Positions 15,362 through 28,200 of a DNA stretch of 64,000 nucleotides are shown here, one piece after another. Source of the stretch: CAZCJA01 sp964499015. GTDB taxonomy: Bacteria; Elusimicrobiota; Elusimicrobia; F11. The stretch covers positions 1-64,000 of the forward strand of contig CAZCJA010000001.1 of the NCBI GenBank assembly GCA_964499015.1, written 5' to 3'. Within the stretch, counting starts at the first letter, position 1. Each line of letters opens with the position of its first letter. The translations under genes and the position numbers were made by a program. Below the pieces are notes generated by a model that saw only the letters and a program-made list of their open reading frames with translations, was not told the DNA's origin and did not search any database.

Positions 15362-16060
15362 ATGCAGCCAGGATCATCTAAAGAAGTTGAGCTGCTCTGG
15401 AACATCAGCCAGAGCCTGGTTTCCAAAAGCTACCTGCAAGACATCTTGCAGCTGATTGTAACCATGACCGCCGCCGCCATGGGCACCAAAATTTGTTCCC
15501 TAATGCTGCTGGATGAAAAGAAGGGCGAGCTGAGCATCACCGCGACCCAGGCGCTCAGCCCGATTTACCTGAATAAACCCGCGGTTAAGATCGGCGAAAG
15601 CATATCGGGTCGCGTGGTAAAAACGAAAAAGCCCATTATTGTGGCCGATATACAGAAGGATGAGACGTACCGATTTCCCGACATCGCCAAAGCCGAGGGA
15701 ATTGTGTCCTTATTATCCGTGCCGCTCTTGGTGGGCGAACGCGTGATCGGCGTCATAAACAGCTACACCGCCACGCAGCACGATTTCAGCAAAGAAGAGG
15801 TCAAAATCCTGCAGGCGGTTGCCAACCAAGCTGCCATTGCGATTGAAAACACCAAACTGCGGGAAGAAAACTTATCGATCCGCCAAGCGCTGGACGAACG
15901 CAAGGTGGTGGAGCAGGCCAAGGCCCTTCTAATCGAGCACGAAAATATGAAGGAAGCCCAGGCCTATCAGCTTTTACAGAAAACGAGCCGCGATAAACGC
16001 AAACCCATGGCGGAGGTGGCCCAAGCCATCATTGTTTTCTACTCGATGAAAAATAAATAA
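15362..16060 (+). CDS. GAF-ANTAR antitermination regulator
   Basis: A 232-residue protein from ATG 15362, preceded by GGAGA; an upstream in-frame ATG at 15341 lies within the terminator T-run and is unlikely. Residues about 10-155 are a GAF sensor domain (SLMLLDEKKGEL, ISGRVVKTKKPI, LLSVPLLVGERVIGVIN, FSKEEVKILQAVANQAAIAIENT). Residues about 165-225 are an ANTAR domain (ALDERKVVEQAKALLIEHENMKEAQAYQLLQ then MAEVAQAII), a three-helix RNA-binding unit that stabilises paired hexaloop hairpins and lets polymerase pass a terminator. The signal sensed by GAF is unknown. Its own leader carries such a target, so autoregulation is likely; other targets may lie outside the window. Confidence 0.9.
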   Translation: MQPGSSKEVELLWNISQSLVSKSYLQDILQLIVTMTAAAMGTKICSLMLLDEKKGELSITATQALSPIYLNKPAVKIGESISGRVVKTKKPIIVADIQKDETYRFPDIAKAEGIVSLLSVPLLVGERVIGVINSYTATQHDFSKEEVKILQAVANQAAIAIENTKLREENLSIRQALDERKVVEQAKALLIEHENMKEAQAYQLLQKTSRDKRKPMAEVAQAIIVFYSMKNK

Positions 16061-16061
16061 G

Positions 16062-16114
16062 TTACAGCTTGTTTACAGTTTCTTAAGGCCGCCTTAACCC
16101 TGCCTTCATACACT
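16062..16114 (+). promoter_or_regulatory. Phased Pho-box-like repeat array and -10 of the giant gene
   Basis: TTACAG (16062), TTACAG (16073), TTAAGG (16083) and TTAACC (16094) are separated by 5, 4 and 5 bases, then nine bases lead to TACACT (16109-16114). There is no separate -35. Start is expected near 16121, leaving a 99-base leader. TTAAGG and the following CCTTAA also form a 15-bp palindrome (16083-16097). The same spacing occurs before the paralogue at 58226. Confidence 0.6.
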
Positions 16115-16219
16115 AACCCTAACAAGGAAACGCAACCGCGACGTTGCACCACTTCCTTTCCAAACACGATGTGCCCATGACGTCACATTCGGCTGGAAAT
16201 TATTCTAGCGGAGGACGTT

Positions 16220-19200
16220 GTGCGCCCATCACAACACGCTCGGCGTGGTGTTTGCCTCACACTCATATCGTCACTATTGACGCAGTGCGTCTTCGCGCAC
16301 ACGTCGGAAGTGAATTTCTGGAAAGAACGCTCATCGTCATTGCGAGGAGCGCAAGCGACGAAGCAATCTCATGAGATTGCTTCGCTCCCGTTGGTCGCTC
16401 GCAATGACAAACTCCTTTCGCTTTCTCAATTCGGCACCTACCGTTCGCCGTCCGCCCATACCGCTAAAACCGTCATTCATATCCAGGACGTCCATTTAAA
16501 CGCCGAGGCGCAGGAAAACATCGGACGCGCGGTCGAACAACTTATCGCCTCCGGAAAAGTCGGCCTCATCGCGCTCGAAGGCGCGTTTGCTCCTATTAAT
16601 ATTGGCCGTTTTCGGTCGTTTAATGATCAGGACGCTCTGCGCAAAGCCGCTCGCTACGCGTTCTCCAAAAATGAAATCTCCGGCCCGGTACACGCGATGC
16701 TCACCAGCGCTTCAGCGGTCCCTCCTATTATTGGGGTCGACGATCAGCGTGCACACGCGGCCAATGTCGACGCCTACAAAAAATCCGCCGCCCTTATTTC
16801 AGCTGCCCAGCGCGGCATTGAAGCGCGCCGCGCGGAGAATGACGCCGCCGCGCGCCGCACGCTCAACCCGGAGCTTCTTTCGCTTTACGAAAAATCCGCC
16901 GGCTACCGCGCCGGCCGCCTAAATGTCGGCGCGTACCTACGCCAGCTGGACAAATCCGGCGCCGATCTGCCGCTCGACCTGCAAACATTCCTGGAAGCTC
17001 TCAAAATCGAAGAGACGCTGAACTTCAACCGCGTCGAGGCGGAGCGCACACAGTTCGTACACTATTTGATTTCAAAGCTCGACCAGAACGCCGTTCATGA
17101 ACTGGAGAAAAAAGCCGCCTCGCACCGGCTTGGGCTGGTCAATCAGGCGGGGTTTTACTCCCACCTGATGACGCTTTGCCGCCTGCATGGGATATCGATA
17201 AAGCGTTTTCCCGCGCTTAATGAATACATCGCCTACATTCAGCTATCGGACGCGGTCAACGCGGAAAAATTGTACGCGTCCCTGCGCGAGGCAGAAACGG
17301 CGCTGTTCGACCGTCTGACCCGTTCACCCCGTGAAGAAGAAATCATCGGTGAATCGCGCCGGTTGTACCTGTCCGCGAAGCTGGCCGATTTTTCCCTCAC
17401 CAGGGACGAATGGAACGAATACAAAACCCTCACCCCTACCCCTCTCCCGCAAGCGGGAGAGGGTTGGGAGAGGATTTTCAAAGAGTTTTATGTCCAGGCC
17501 GAGAAACGCGACCGGGCCATGACCGAAAATCTTCTGCGCGAGATGGAAAAAACCGGCGCCGACACCGCGATTCTCGTCACCGGCGGCTTTCACGCCGCGG
17601 GCATTGCCGCGCAATTGAAAAAACGTGAGATCGGGGTGGCGTCGTTTGTTCCGCGCATCACGCGCTTGAGCGCGGAATCCGGCGCGAAAAATTTAAGCCT
17701 TTTCATTCAGGAAAAAGCGCCTCTTGAAAAGCTCTTCGAAGGCCAAACGCTTTTTCTCGCGCCCAATCCGGCCAGTTTACTGCCCTTGCCGATCGAGATC
17801 GTGGCCGTAAAAAGCGTGACGACTCCGTCCGTTCCGGCGCAAATCATTATCGATCAGCTCCTGCCGGAAAATCACGGCGTTAAAGTTGAAGCCACGCACA
17901 CAAACGGCGACGTAAACGTGGATGTCAGCGCCGAGAACGGACGCGTGAGCAATGTGTTCAACGTTTCGTCGGCCGGAGCGATATTAAGCGCGCGCGTCAC
18001 CGCGGTGAAACCGCGGCTCAGCCCGTCCTTCGCCGCGCTCAAACGCATGTTTAACACGCCCGTACGCACGGCGGACCGGTCTCCGGCCGAATTGATTCTC
18101 ACAGCGGCGGGCCAGCGCCTCCGACTCTCCGGCGCACACAACCGGGCGATCCTTAAGCCTCGACGCGTGATCAAAATGAACATCGTGTTCGCGCGCGACC
18201 AGGAAAACGGCGGACGATTGGCGCGGCACGAAGCGTTTCGAATCCAGCATTTCTTCGCGCCGGGAAAACCGGGCAAAGGTGGAATCCGCTTTCATAAAGA
18301 CGTGTCCGCGCGCATGATCGGCCAGCTGGCGCTGGAAATGACGGTCAAAGTGACGCTCATGAACCTGCCGCTCGGCGGCGCCAAGGGCGGCATTCGAATC
18401 AACCCGCATGAACATTCGACCGCAGAGCTTGCGCGCGCGATGCGCGCCTACGTGCGCGGCCTGCTCGCCCAAAAAGCGCTTTCGCCCGAGATCGACGTGC
18501 CCGCGCCCGACGTCGGCACGACGCCGGATTTAATGGCCGTCTTCGCCGACGAATATCTGCGCGGATTGGTCATCCGCGGCGAATTGGCACATCCTATTTT
18601 GACGGAAGTCGCCCGCGTCACCAATCGCGAGCGCAACTTATCGCCCAGCGAAATCGCGATCCAGGACCGGGACGATTATCCGGGCGCGGGCACCGCAACT
18701 CCTTATTTGGACGCGGTCATCGATTTGGTTGAGAAAAAAGAGCTGCCAGGCCATTTGCTCAGCGTCGTCACCGGGAAACCGGTCGCCAAAGGCGGCATCG
18801 ACGGCCGCGTGGAAGCGACTGGCCGCGGCGTCGCCGTCGTCACGCGCGAAGCCGTGAAGAAATACATGGGCCGCGACGTCACCGGCGTGAAAATCGCCCT
18901 GCAGGGGTTCGGCAACGTCGGCTATCACACGGCACGGATTTTGGAAAGCATGGGCGCGATCATCGTCGCGGTCGGCGAATGGGATGGAACGGTTTTAAAT
19001 GAACGCGGCATCGACTTGGCGGCGCTTAAACGCCACATGGTCACCAACCGCGGCGGCGTCAGCGGTTTCGATCACGATGGATCGGTCGTCACCGCCGCCA
19101 AAGACGCATGGCTGGTCGACGGCGCCGATGTGGTCATTCCCGCGGCGCGCGAAGACGTGCTGACCGTCGACAACATCAGCCTTCTTCCCGCCTCCGCCAA

Positions 19201-22200
19201 ATTGATCGTCGAGGCCGCGAACGGACCGCTCACCGCGGGCGCCGAAAAAGAACTTTCACAGTCGCGTCCCGACGTGCGCGTTATTCCGGACGGGCTGGCG
19301 AACGCGGGCGGCGTGTTCGTCTCGCACATGGAAATGCGCAACGACGACGGCACGGTCAAAGATGCCTCTGAACAGGCCGTGAACGCGGACCTTGAAAAAA
19401 ACATTTTGATCGCAGCGCGCGCGCTGTTCAGCGCCGCCGAGAAAGAAGGGCTCACCCTGCGCGAGGCGATGGGCCATATCGTCATGGGCCGGCTCTCGAA
19501 AGAAAATGTCGCGCGCGCGCGGACATACAACCTCCTTCCCGAACTATTGTTCGGGATCACCGCCGTCGCCATGACCCTGTTCACGCCCACACACCTTCAT
19601 TTTTCGCTCGGCGTGTATATGATCGCCGGGGTGATCGTCCGCGCCGTGTGGTTCTCGGCGTTCTTCATTCATGCCCTGGGTCACGGAACGGTCAAATGGA
19701 TTGTCGATAAAAATCATCCGTTCGACTGGAACGACGCCATAGAAGGGGCGTCGTTAATGGAATTTTTCAAGAGCATTCTGCCGCTGGCGCCGATTCACAC
19801 CCCTCTTATTTCCGAGCGCCGCGCGGTCACGACCGGAGATCCGTCTCCGGCACGCGTGCGCGCGAAAGCCATCGCCGGCCCGCTGGCCAATGCCGCCGCC
19901 GCCATCGGCTTGTACGCGTTTGCGCTGCCGTACGCCGATGCCGCCAATCCGCTTATCGCCCTGGCTGTGTACGCGGCCACCGCGCTTCATGGCGCGTTCG
20001 CGATTTTGTCCGTTTCCGACTATGTTTCGTTCTTCACCGGGCGCGCCCCGTTCGGTTTCGCTTGCGGCTATTTGGATTACGTGGCGCCGCGCGCCGCCGG
20101 CGCCGATAGCGCGTCGCTCGTTCCCGTTTGGATGCGCGACCAAATTAAATTTTCGACGGAGATTTTGTCCGACCGCGGCAAACAGGCGTATGGCTTTGAG
20201 ATAAAGGCTCGCGACCGTCAGGGCAACGTGGTGCTCGTCGGTGTTAAAGACGTCAACCCCAAACGCTCGGAGCTGCACACGCGGCTGCGCAAGGATATCG
20301 ACGCCGAGATCAAAGCCTCCGAACAGGACGGCTTTTTGCCGATGGATGACTTAATCGATTACTCGTCGCATCTGCGTTTCGGCACATCGAGCGAACCGTC
20401 GCGCATCGAAACGCACCCGCACCAAGCGCCTGAGGAATTGGTGGATATTTATGACTGGTCGGATGGAACCAAACCGATAACGCTGAAAAAACGCAATTTC
20501 CAAATCAGCGTGAAACACAACGGCGACAACGACGGCATCCGCACCGAACATGAAATCTTGCAGGACAATCCCGTTTTTTCGTTCAGCAAAGAGATGAGTT
20601 ACAAGGAAATCCGCCAGCAAATGAACCGCGTTCTTTACCACGACATCACCGAAGGCGACTCGCCAGTGATCGCGTCAATGCTGGCCTTGTTCAACACGCA
20701 GGGCCGCTTTCCCGCTTCGGCGCGCCTCGCCTATCTGATGCTGTCAGACACGTTGAACAATTCCTTCAAAGGCCTCACCTCCCCGCATCAGATCGCCAAG
20801 GTCATCAAGAAATGGGGCGCCGTGTTCGAGGAAGAATTCCTCCATCACCAGAAAAACCTGTTTGTAAACAAAAAGGGCAAATGGGTGGTCAATCGCGAAT
20901 ACATGGATTCGACGTTCATTCGTGCGTTGCAGGCCCGCATCAAATCCGACCCGACGATCAAGAAGGACCCGTACTTGTCCGAATTCTCCCCTCACGCGCT
21001 CGATCAGTTCGCCCAAACGACGATGTTTCTGTTTTTCGAACACAACACCGAGCGTGCGATCCAAACCATGATCGCGACCGCTTTGGACACCAGCACTTTT
21101 GGCCTGTCGGTGAACAACACGCTCGAACCCAAGAAAAAATTCTGGATGGCGAAAGGGCAGCCAGGTGGCATGGGCTACAACCCCGATACAGGCGCGTTTA
21201 TCGTCGCGTCCGATCCGGGAGCGGTTTTGGGCGGACTCAACGAACGCTCGAAGCTGTTAACGTTCAACGATGATCACGGCGAAATAATCGTCCTCGACAT
21301 GGACAAACCGCGCGCGCCGAATCTGAAGATATTTTCCATTGCCGCGCATCGAGAGCTAAGCGACGATGAAATTGCCGCCCGGTGGATTCCGCTCGCCAAG
21401 AACAACTACATCACACTGCCGTCCAAGCGCGACGGAACGGCCGATTCCGTTCTGAAGGGCGACCTGGGTGACTTGAACGGCATCATGCGTGCGATCGAAG
21501 ACGGCTTCGACCCTAAACACCGCGACAATAAAAAAAGACCGTCAAACCGCTTGTCGTCGGACCGTTTGAATGCGCAGCTTGTGGAGATGGCGCAGCGTCA
21601 CCGCGAATGGCGCGAACTAAAACTGAGCGCTTGGCTCAATCAAGGCAACAAAGTCGAGGACTTTCAAGAAGAACGCAATCAAGAAGCGGATATCGTTTTT
21701 ATCGCCGAAGGCCCGAGCTACGACATCGCGCTGCGCAAAAAGGAAAACCTGGACAAATTGTGCCCCGGCCTTAACGTGCAGATCGTTCAAGGCAACACAT
21801 ACATGGCGAACAAAGACAACTACTACGAAAAAATAGGCACGGGCTCCTTTCACATCGGCAAGAACACGATCATTTTCGGCGTCAGCCAGTCCGGCATGAC
21901 ATTTTCGAACGTCGAAGCGATCCGTGACGCCGAAATCATGCGCAAAGCCGGCCGCATCCAAGACGTGTACGTGCTGACGGGTTCCTGGATGAGCGTGCTG
22001 GGCCGCTCGATCGGCCAGGAATTTTTCCCGGACTCCGATTTCCAAGGCCGCATTTTCTCAAACATGAGCGGCCGCCGGCCCTCCGAAGCCTCCACCATCG
22101 CCGCCGCCACCGATTTCCTGATGACGCGCATCTTGATGGAAGCGATGAAGGCGCTCAACGCGGGCGTTCCAGAAGGCTCGCTCGAATACATGCCTTTCAA

Positions 22201-25200
22201 TATGAAGCTGACCGCGCACGCATTGATGCGCCTTGAAGAGCAAATTGAGCCCCTTTTAAATGGCGGGCTGTCGCAAATCACCGCCACCGATGCCGGCGGG
22301 AAAGCGGTTCCATCAAAAATTAACGATAAGCTGCTCGCGCAAGGGCAGGACCTCGCCAATCATATTTCGGAACAGATGTTTTCGCTCTTCGCGGTGCGGA
22401 TTTACACGTTCTTCACCGTGCTGTTCCATGTGCCGATTTTTCACGTGATCGCCTTCATCATTACCGCCCTCACGCTCGTGGCAACCGGCGCCGATTCCAT
22501 TGTCGGCTCGTTTCGCGCCCTGCCGATGCTCGAAACAGTCATGCTCTTCGGCGTTTGGTTCGTAGCGCATTTGGCCGACACGGTTTTCTACACGTTTCAA
22601 GACGTGTACTTCACGTACCTGCTCCGCTATCTGCAAAACCGTGAAATAAAGGATCGGCTTGGCGCGCGCGGCTTGGCGATCGGCAGTCCGCACTGGTCGT
22701 CTTTGCGCGATTACTTCCGCGCCGCGCTCTTGGAAGCTCCCGCCTTTCTGTCGCTCGCTTCCATCGACGGGCGCCGCATTGAAGGCGACTTTATGCACCG
22801 CTTTAAAGATGCACCACGCGGCACGTTGATCTTGTTTCAGTTCGACGACAGCCGCGAATCAACGACGGTCGCGACGCTGAAAGCCGGAGCGGCCAAGATG
22901 TCCGTTAACCAGGCGGCGGGCGTGCGCAATTGGAAGGCAGGACCGCATATTCTGATCAACACACTAAACCCGGACGCGACCAAACGCTACAAGTACGAAT
23001 CGGTGGCGGTTTCCGGCGAGAGCCAGTTTCGCGAAGACGACGGCATTTTGAAAAACGAGGCGTTCCGGTCGTTTCACTCCGCGTGGTTCAACGAGCTAAA
23101 ACTGCTCGTGGCCGGCCAAGTGATTGCGGCTGAAATGGCCGAGCAATTGACCAACGTTCGCATTCCTTTTTATATACCGCGGCGGGATTCGCCGAGGACG
23201 CGTTTTATGGAACGCGCGTTCGGCCTCCTGTCGCAAATCTACTCCGCAACAGCGCTTCAGAGTTATTCCTTATTCATGCAGGTGTGGTATCGCACCGCAT
23301 CGACCACAAAAATTTTCGAGCCGGGCAAAGGGCAAAGCGGCCTGACCGTGTTCACGACTCAACTGGTTGCGCCGCGCCCGAATAAAACCGGGACCAAAGA
23401 GCGAAATTTCGCCTTTATTACCAAGGCGCTTCGCGACGGAGGATTGGATAACAACACCCCGTGGATACCGGAAATTGGCCCGCTTGCTCCCATGTATTCG
23501 GTTCTCTACGATCCGCTCGACGTGCGCCTCGCGGCCACCCCGGCGCAAAGCCATTTCACGCGCCCATCTGAAGAAATCCCCGCGCCAACCGCGCCGCGCC
23601 GCGTCAAACTGCCGTGGGGCACGCTCGAAGGCGACGGCTCGATGGTGGCGCGAACGCCGGCCTCAGTGGCGCTGATCGTGGCGTGGATGATGCTCGATAC
23701 GTCGAATATATATTTGACTCTCGCTGTCTTAAGCGTCGTTACGCTGATAGCCGGCACGTACGTGTTCGGCAAACCGACGCCCAGCAAGCATAACCGCCGC
23801 ACCAAACTCAGAGTTGAACAACTGGAAGATCGCCGCTTTTTAAACGGCGACATAAATTCCGCCCCGATCGACGCTCATTACGACGACGTTCACGTGCTTC
23901 TGTCCGACGACGGCGCTATGGTCGATGAGGCGGCGCGCGACGCGGCGTTCGCCGATCTCGTTGAAAAAATCTTTCCGGTGGACGGAACCAAGGCCGCCGT
24001 GTACGACGAAAACGGCCGCATGATTGAAATTTACGTCTATTATACGGTCGACGGCGTCGACTACAAGGCGGTCTTAAGCGATTTTAAGTACGACGGCGAC
24101 AAACCGGTGAGCTTCACCTTCACGCGCACCACCGTCAACGAAACCGGACCGCCGGTGGTGTTGGAAGGCCGTTTCACCGCCCACGACAAAGAAAACCGAC
24201 CGACCGAAGCCGTGGTTGAAGATCCGCACGGCGGCGCCGCTCTCAAATTTATAATCACCTACCCATCGCAAGAAGAAGAGCAATCGGCCGACGATACGAC
24301 GGCCGGCGAGAAAATAGCGTCCGCGATTTTCGAAGAAGACATCAGTAACGTGCTTCCCGCCCGCTCCTCCAGCGGCGGCTCAGCCGACGCAGCGGCTCAA
24401 GAACCGATCGCCGGCATGGGCAGCGGCCAAATTTTTGAAGACGAAGGCGCGATCGGCATTCCGCCGGAAGCAGCCATCGAACTTCTGCACGGCGGCGCCG
24501 GAGCCGCAGCGGCGGCGCCGATGGAAGAGGCTCCAGTCGACGATCTGCCCGTGATGGAAACCGATGCCGGCGTGGTGTTCCCGATTGATGAAAAATCAAA
24601 CACGGAGAACCAGCTCGACGCGCCCGCCCCGTCGATCGGGGCGGACGAACCGGTGGTAGCGCGTTTGGAACGCCCGTGGAATTATTTCGACGCTCTCGCG
24701 GCCTCGGCGCTGGTCGCCGGGGCGGCCGTTTTCTCACGCAACGGCCATAAAGAGAAAAAGGCGGAAGAAGCCAAAGAACCCAAGGTCCGCCTAAGCTTCA
24801 ACCGCAAAAAACTGCGCGTGCAATTCCCGGAGTCCTCCGGCGTCCAAGTTAAATTGCCGAACGGATACACTCTCAACACGCTGACCTTCGAATACAACGG
24901 CAACGGCTACACCACGGCTGACGGACGCATGGCGGCCAAACCCAACACCGCCACCAATGAAATCGCCGTGACGAGCGTTAACGGCGACGGCTATACGTTC
25001 GTTTATTTCGACGGCGCCGGAAGCCAGACGTTCGACCGCATCACCCTGAATTGGAAACGCTCGCTCGTTGAGCGCGTGGCCGAAGGGCCGTACGAAGGCC
25101 CGTCGATGTGGAAAGTCTTCTCGATCACTTTTATCGTTGCGGCCGCATCGCCGTTCGCGCTGTGGGCGCTTTCGAGCATTCCCTTCACCGAGTTGTCCAC

Positions 25201-28200
25201 GATTTCCATTTCCACCGACGTGATCGACGCCGCCTGGCTGCGCGCCAACGCGCTGCCGATTCTCTATTGGGGCGGCCTCGGCCTGGGCGCGCTCACGCTG
25301 TTGTTCGCAGTGCGCGAACCGGCGGAAAAGCGCGCGCGGCTCTCCTGGACCGCGTGGCTGAGCCGCTTGTTCTACCGCGGCCTGTTCTCGGCGGGCGTGG
25401 TTGGTTTGGGCGTGGCGGCGCTTTCGCTCGAAATCGCGCCGCTGCCGTTCCTCACACTCGGCCTGTGGGTGATCATCGGCGCGACCACAGCCGGCTATTT
25501 CGTGCCGGCGTTTGTGTCGGGCGCGCTAAACGTCGTCGGCTTCTTCTTTCGCTGGATGCCGAGCGTGCGCGCGCGCAGTTCATACCGCAAAGATTTTGCG
25601 ACGCTGGTCGGCGTGCTCGTGATCGCGTCTCTCGGCTATTGGTTCGAACGAATCGACGGTTTTATCTTCAACAACACCAATGAGCAGCGCCCGGTGTTGT
25701 CCGATGAATTTGCCAACGCGAACTGGCCAAAACCGCCGGTGCAGCCGGCGCCCGAACGCATCACGGTCCAGCCGCTGAAAGAAACGCTCTCCTATTCTTT
25801 CAACAACGTGAGCCCGCTGTTGTACGAACCGGACGCGAACGCCATCGCGGTGCCGCTCCTCGCACAGAAAGAAGGTTATTTGGAAATCGCGCCCGAAACC
25901 GGCATCGCGCCGGCCGACTGGAAAAACCCGGGCCGCGCGTTCCGCGTGCGCGGCGAAACGCCCCTTTTGCACCTGTCGCGCCCTATCACCGAAGCCAACG
26001 CTGCGGGCCTGCGCCGCATGGTTGACTATTTAAGCGGCGTTTATGAGCACTACCAACGCGTCGGCGCTTACGACAAGCACCTCACTTCAATGAAGGACCG
26101 CCTGATCGACCGTGCCGAGTTCCTGCTTAAGAAAATTGAAAATTATCAGCGCGAGCAGGAACTCGATGTGTTCGGCGAGATCCGCGTTCCGCTGGCCGCC
26201 GGAGAAATGGGCTGGGTCCTGCCCGGCCAGCGGCCGCTCGGCACCGCGACCGCGGACACGGTGCTGGCGCGCGTGCACAGCGAGCGGCGGCTAACCGTGC
26301 GCATGGCGGTGCCGGCCGGCGCGTGGCGCCATTATGATTTCATGAAGTTGTCGCCGGTGGTGCTGTTCCGCGGCCATGAGCGGCCCGCGCGCGTCATTAA
26401 CTTAATTATTGAACCGCGCTTGGACGGCTCCATCGTTCTGACGATGTCGCTTCTCGCGCAGGAACAGATTTTTGACTGGGACGACAAAGCGAACCGCCCG
26501 GCGCCCGTCGACGTGCGCTTGGACATGCCGCGGCGGAGCAAGCCCGTTTCATTCTCTTCCGCCGTGCCCGCGACGCTGCTCGTGCGTTCGTACGCGCAGT
26601 TCAACCAGCGCGGCGCGTTTCCCGTGAACTCCACCGGTTCCATGGGCCGCACCGATTTCAGCATGCCCGAATCGGGCTGGGTGCAGGCCAACCAAATGGT
26701 GGCCGGCATCGGCCGTCACGACCGGGAGCGGCTGGAAGCGCTGGCCAACGAGACCGAGGCGTTCTCGGGCGAGGTCGAGCAATATCTGCGCCAACTGCAG
26801 TTCCTGGTGGAGCAACGCATCGCGCCCCGCGCGCCCGCGGAAGCGCGAAAATTCGGCGATGATTTCGTGCAGATCAAAACGCTATTGGCCCAATTTTCAT
26901 TCATGGATTATCAAGCGCCGCGCGCGGGCGTACTCACGCAAACGCTGAACGCCCAAGGCCAGCCGGTCGAAGGGCGCCCGGTGGCGCAGGTGCTCACGCC
27001 GCAAATCACCATCACGCAGCGCATTCCCAAAAATGACGGCATCAATATCGGCGACGCGGTGGTCGTCCGCCGGTCGTCCACCGGGGAAGAAACGCTGGGC
27101 ATCGTGCGCCAAGTAAACCGCCAGTTGGCGGACGAGTCGCGCGGCGAAGACCAAACCCGCTTCCAGGAAGTCTTAATCGAGACCAACAATTTGCCGGGAT
27201 TATGGTTTGCCGACAACGAATACGGCGTCGAAGTGATATACGCGCCATCGAACATCACGGGCTCCGCCCAGCCGTGGCTCAAGAAGTGCTACGACATGCG
27301 TGAAGAAGCCGCGCAGAAATTGTACCGCCAGCCGGACTTAACTCGCCTGCCGCAATTATTCCCGGTGCGCTTCATCGCGCCGGCGTCGGCCGATGATTTG
27401 GCCCTGCTCATCCACCGCTTGGAAGACACCGCCGCCGCGCTCGACATGCAGGCGCTGAGCGCCACCGGCATGGACCTTTCCTTCGTAGCGCCGGAAATTA
27501 GGCCCACGGACACGCCGGAGATGCGCCGACTGCTCACCGAAGCCAACGGCGCCCAGCGCCGCGAATGGATGACGATTTTCCTGCAAAACCGGAACATCTC
27601 CGCCGGAATCCTCGAACGTCTGACGTTGGACGGACAAACGGATGTGGCGCAGATGAGCTTGGACTATATGCTCACACAACGCCGCATCGTCGACCTGATC
27701 AACCTGCACCGCCGCCTATATGAAAAAGACCCATCGGCCGACATGACGCTGCTCGCGCGCGCGCATATCATTGAATTGATCGAATCCGGCGCGAACGCGC
27801 TGCAAACCGACGACGGCGCGACGGAAGATCCGCTGCGCCGTTTGAGCCAGCTGGCCGGCAACGATCCCAACCGCGCGGCCGCCCAAGAATTTCTCGTTTC
27901 CATTTTAAGCGCGAACGACGCCGCCTTTCATCCAGACACCGCGGTCGCGGTGCGCCGCATTTTGGACAGCGCGTTCTGGAAGACGTACGCCGACAAACTC
28001 GCGCTCGCTCGGGCGCTCGACGGGGCGGAACAAAAAGACGCCGCCGAACTGGTGCGCCGCGCGGTGTTCGCGCATATGGCCGGCCACATCGCGTGGGCGC
28101 ACGGCCAGCCGCAGGAAGAAGCGACGCACCTGGGCCCGATTAAACGTTGGGATCCGGAAATTTGGGACCGCTTGAATAATATGAGCGAGAGCGAACGCCA

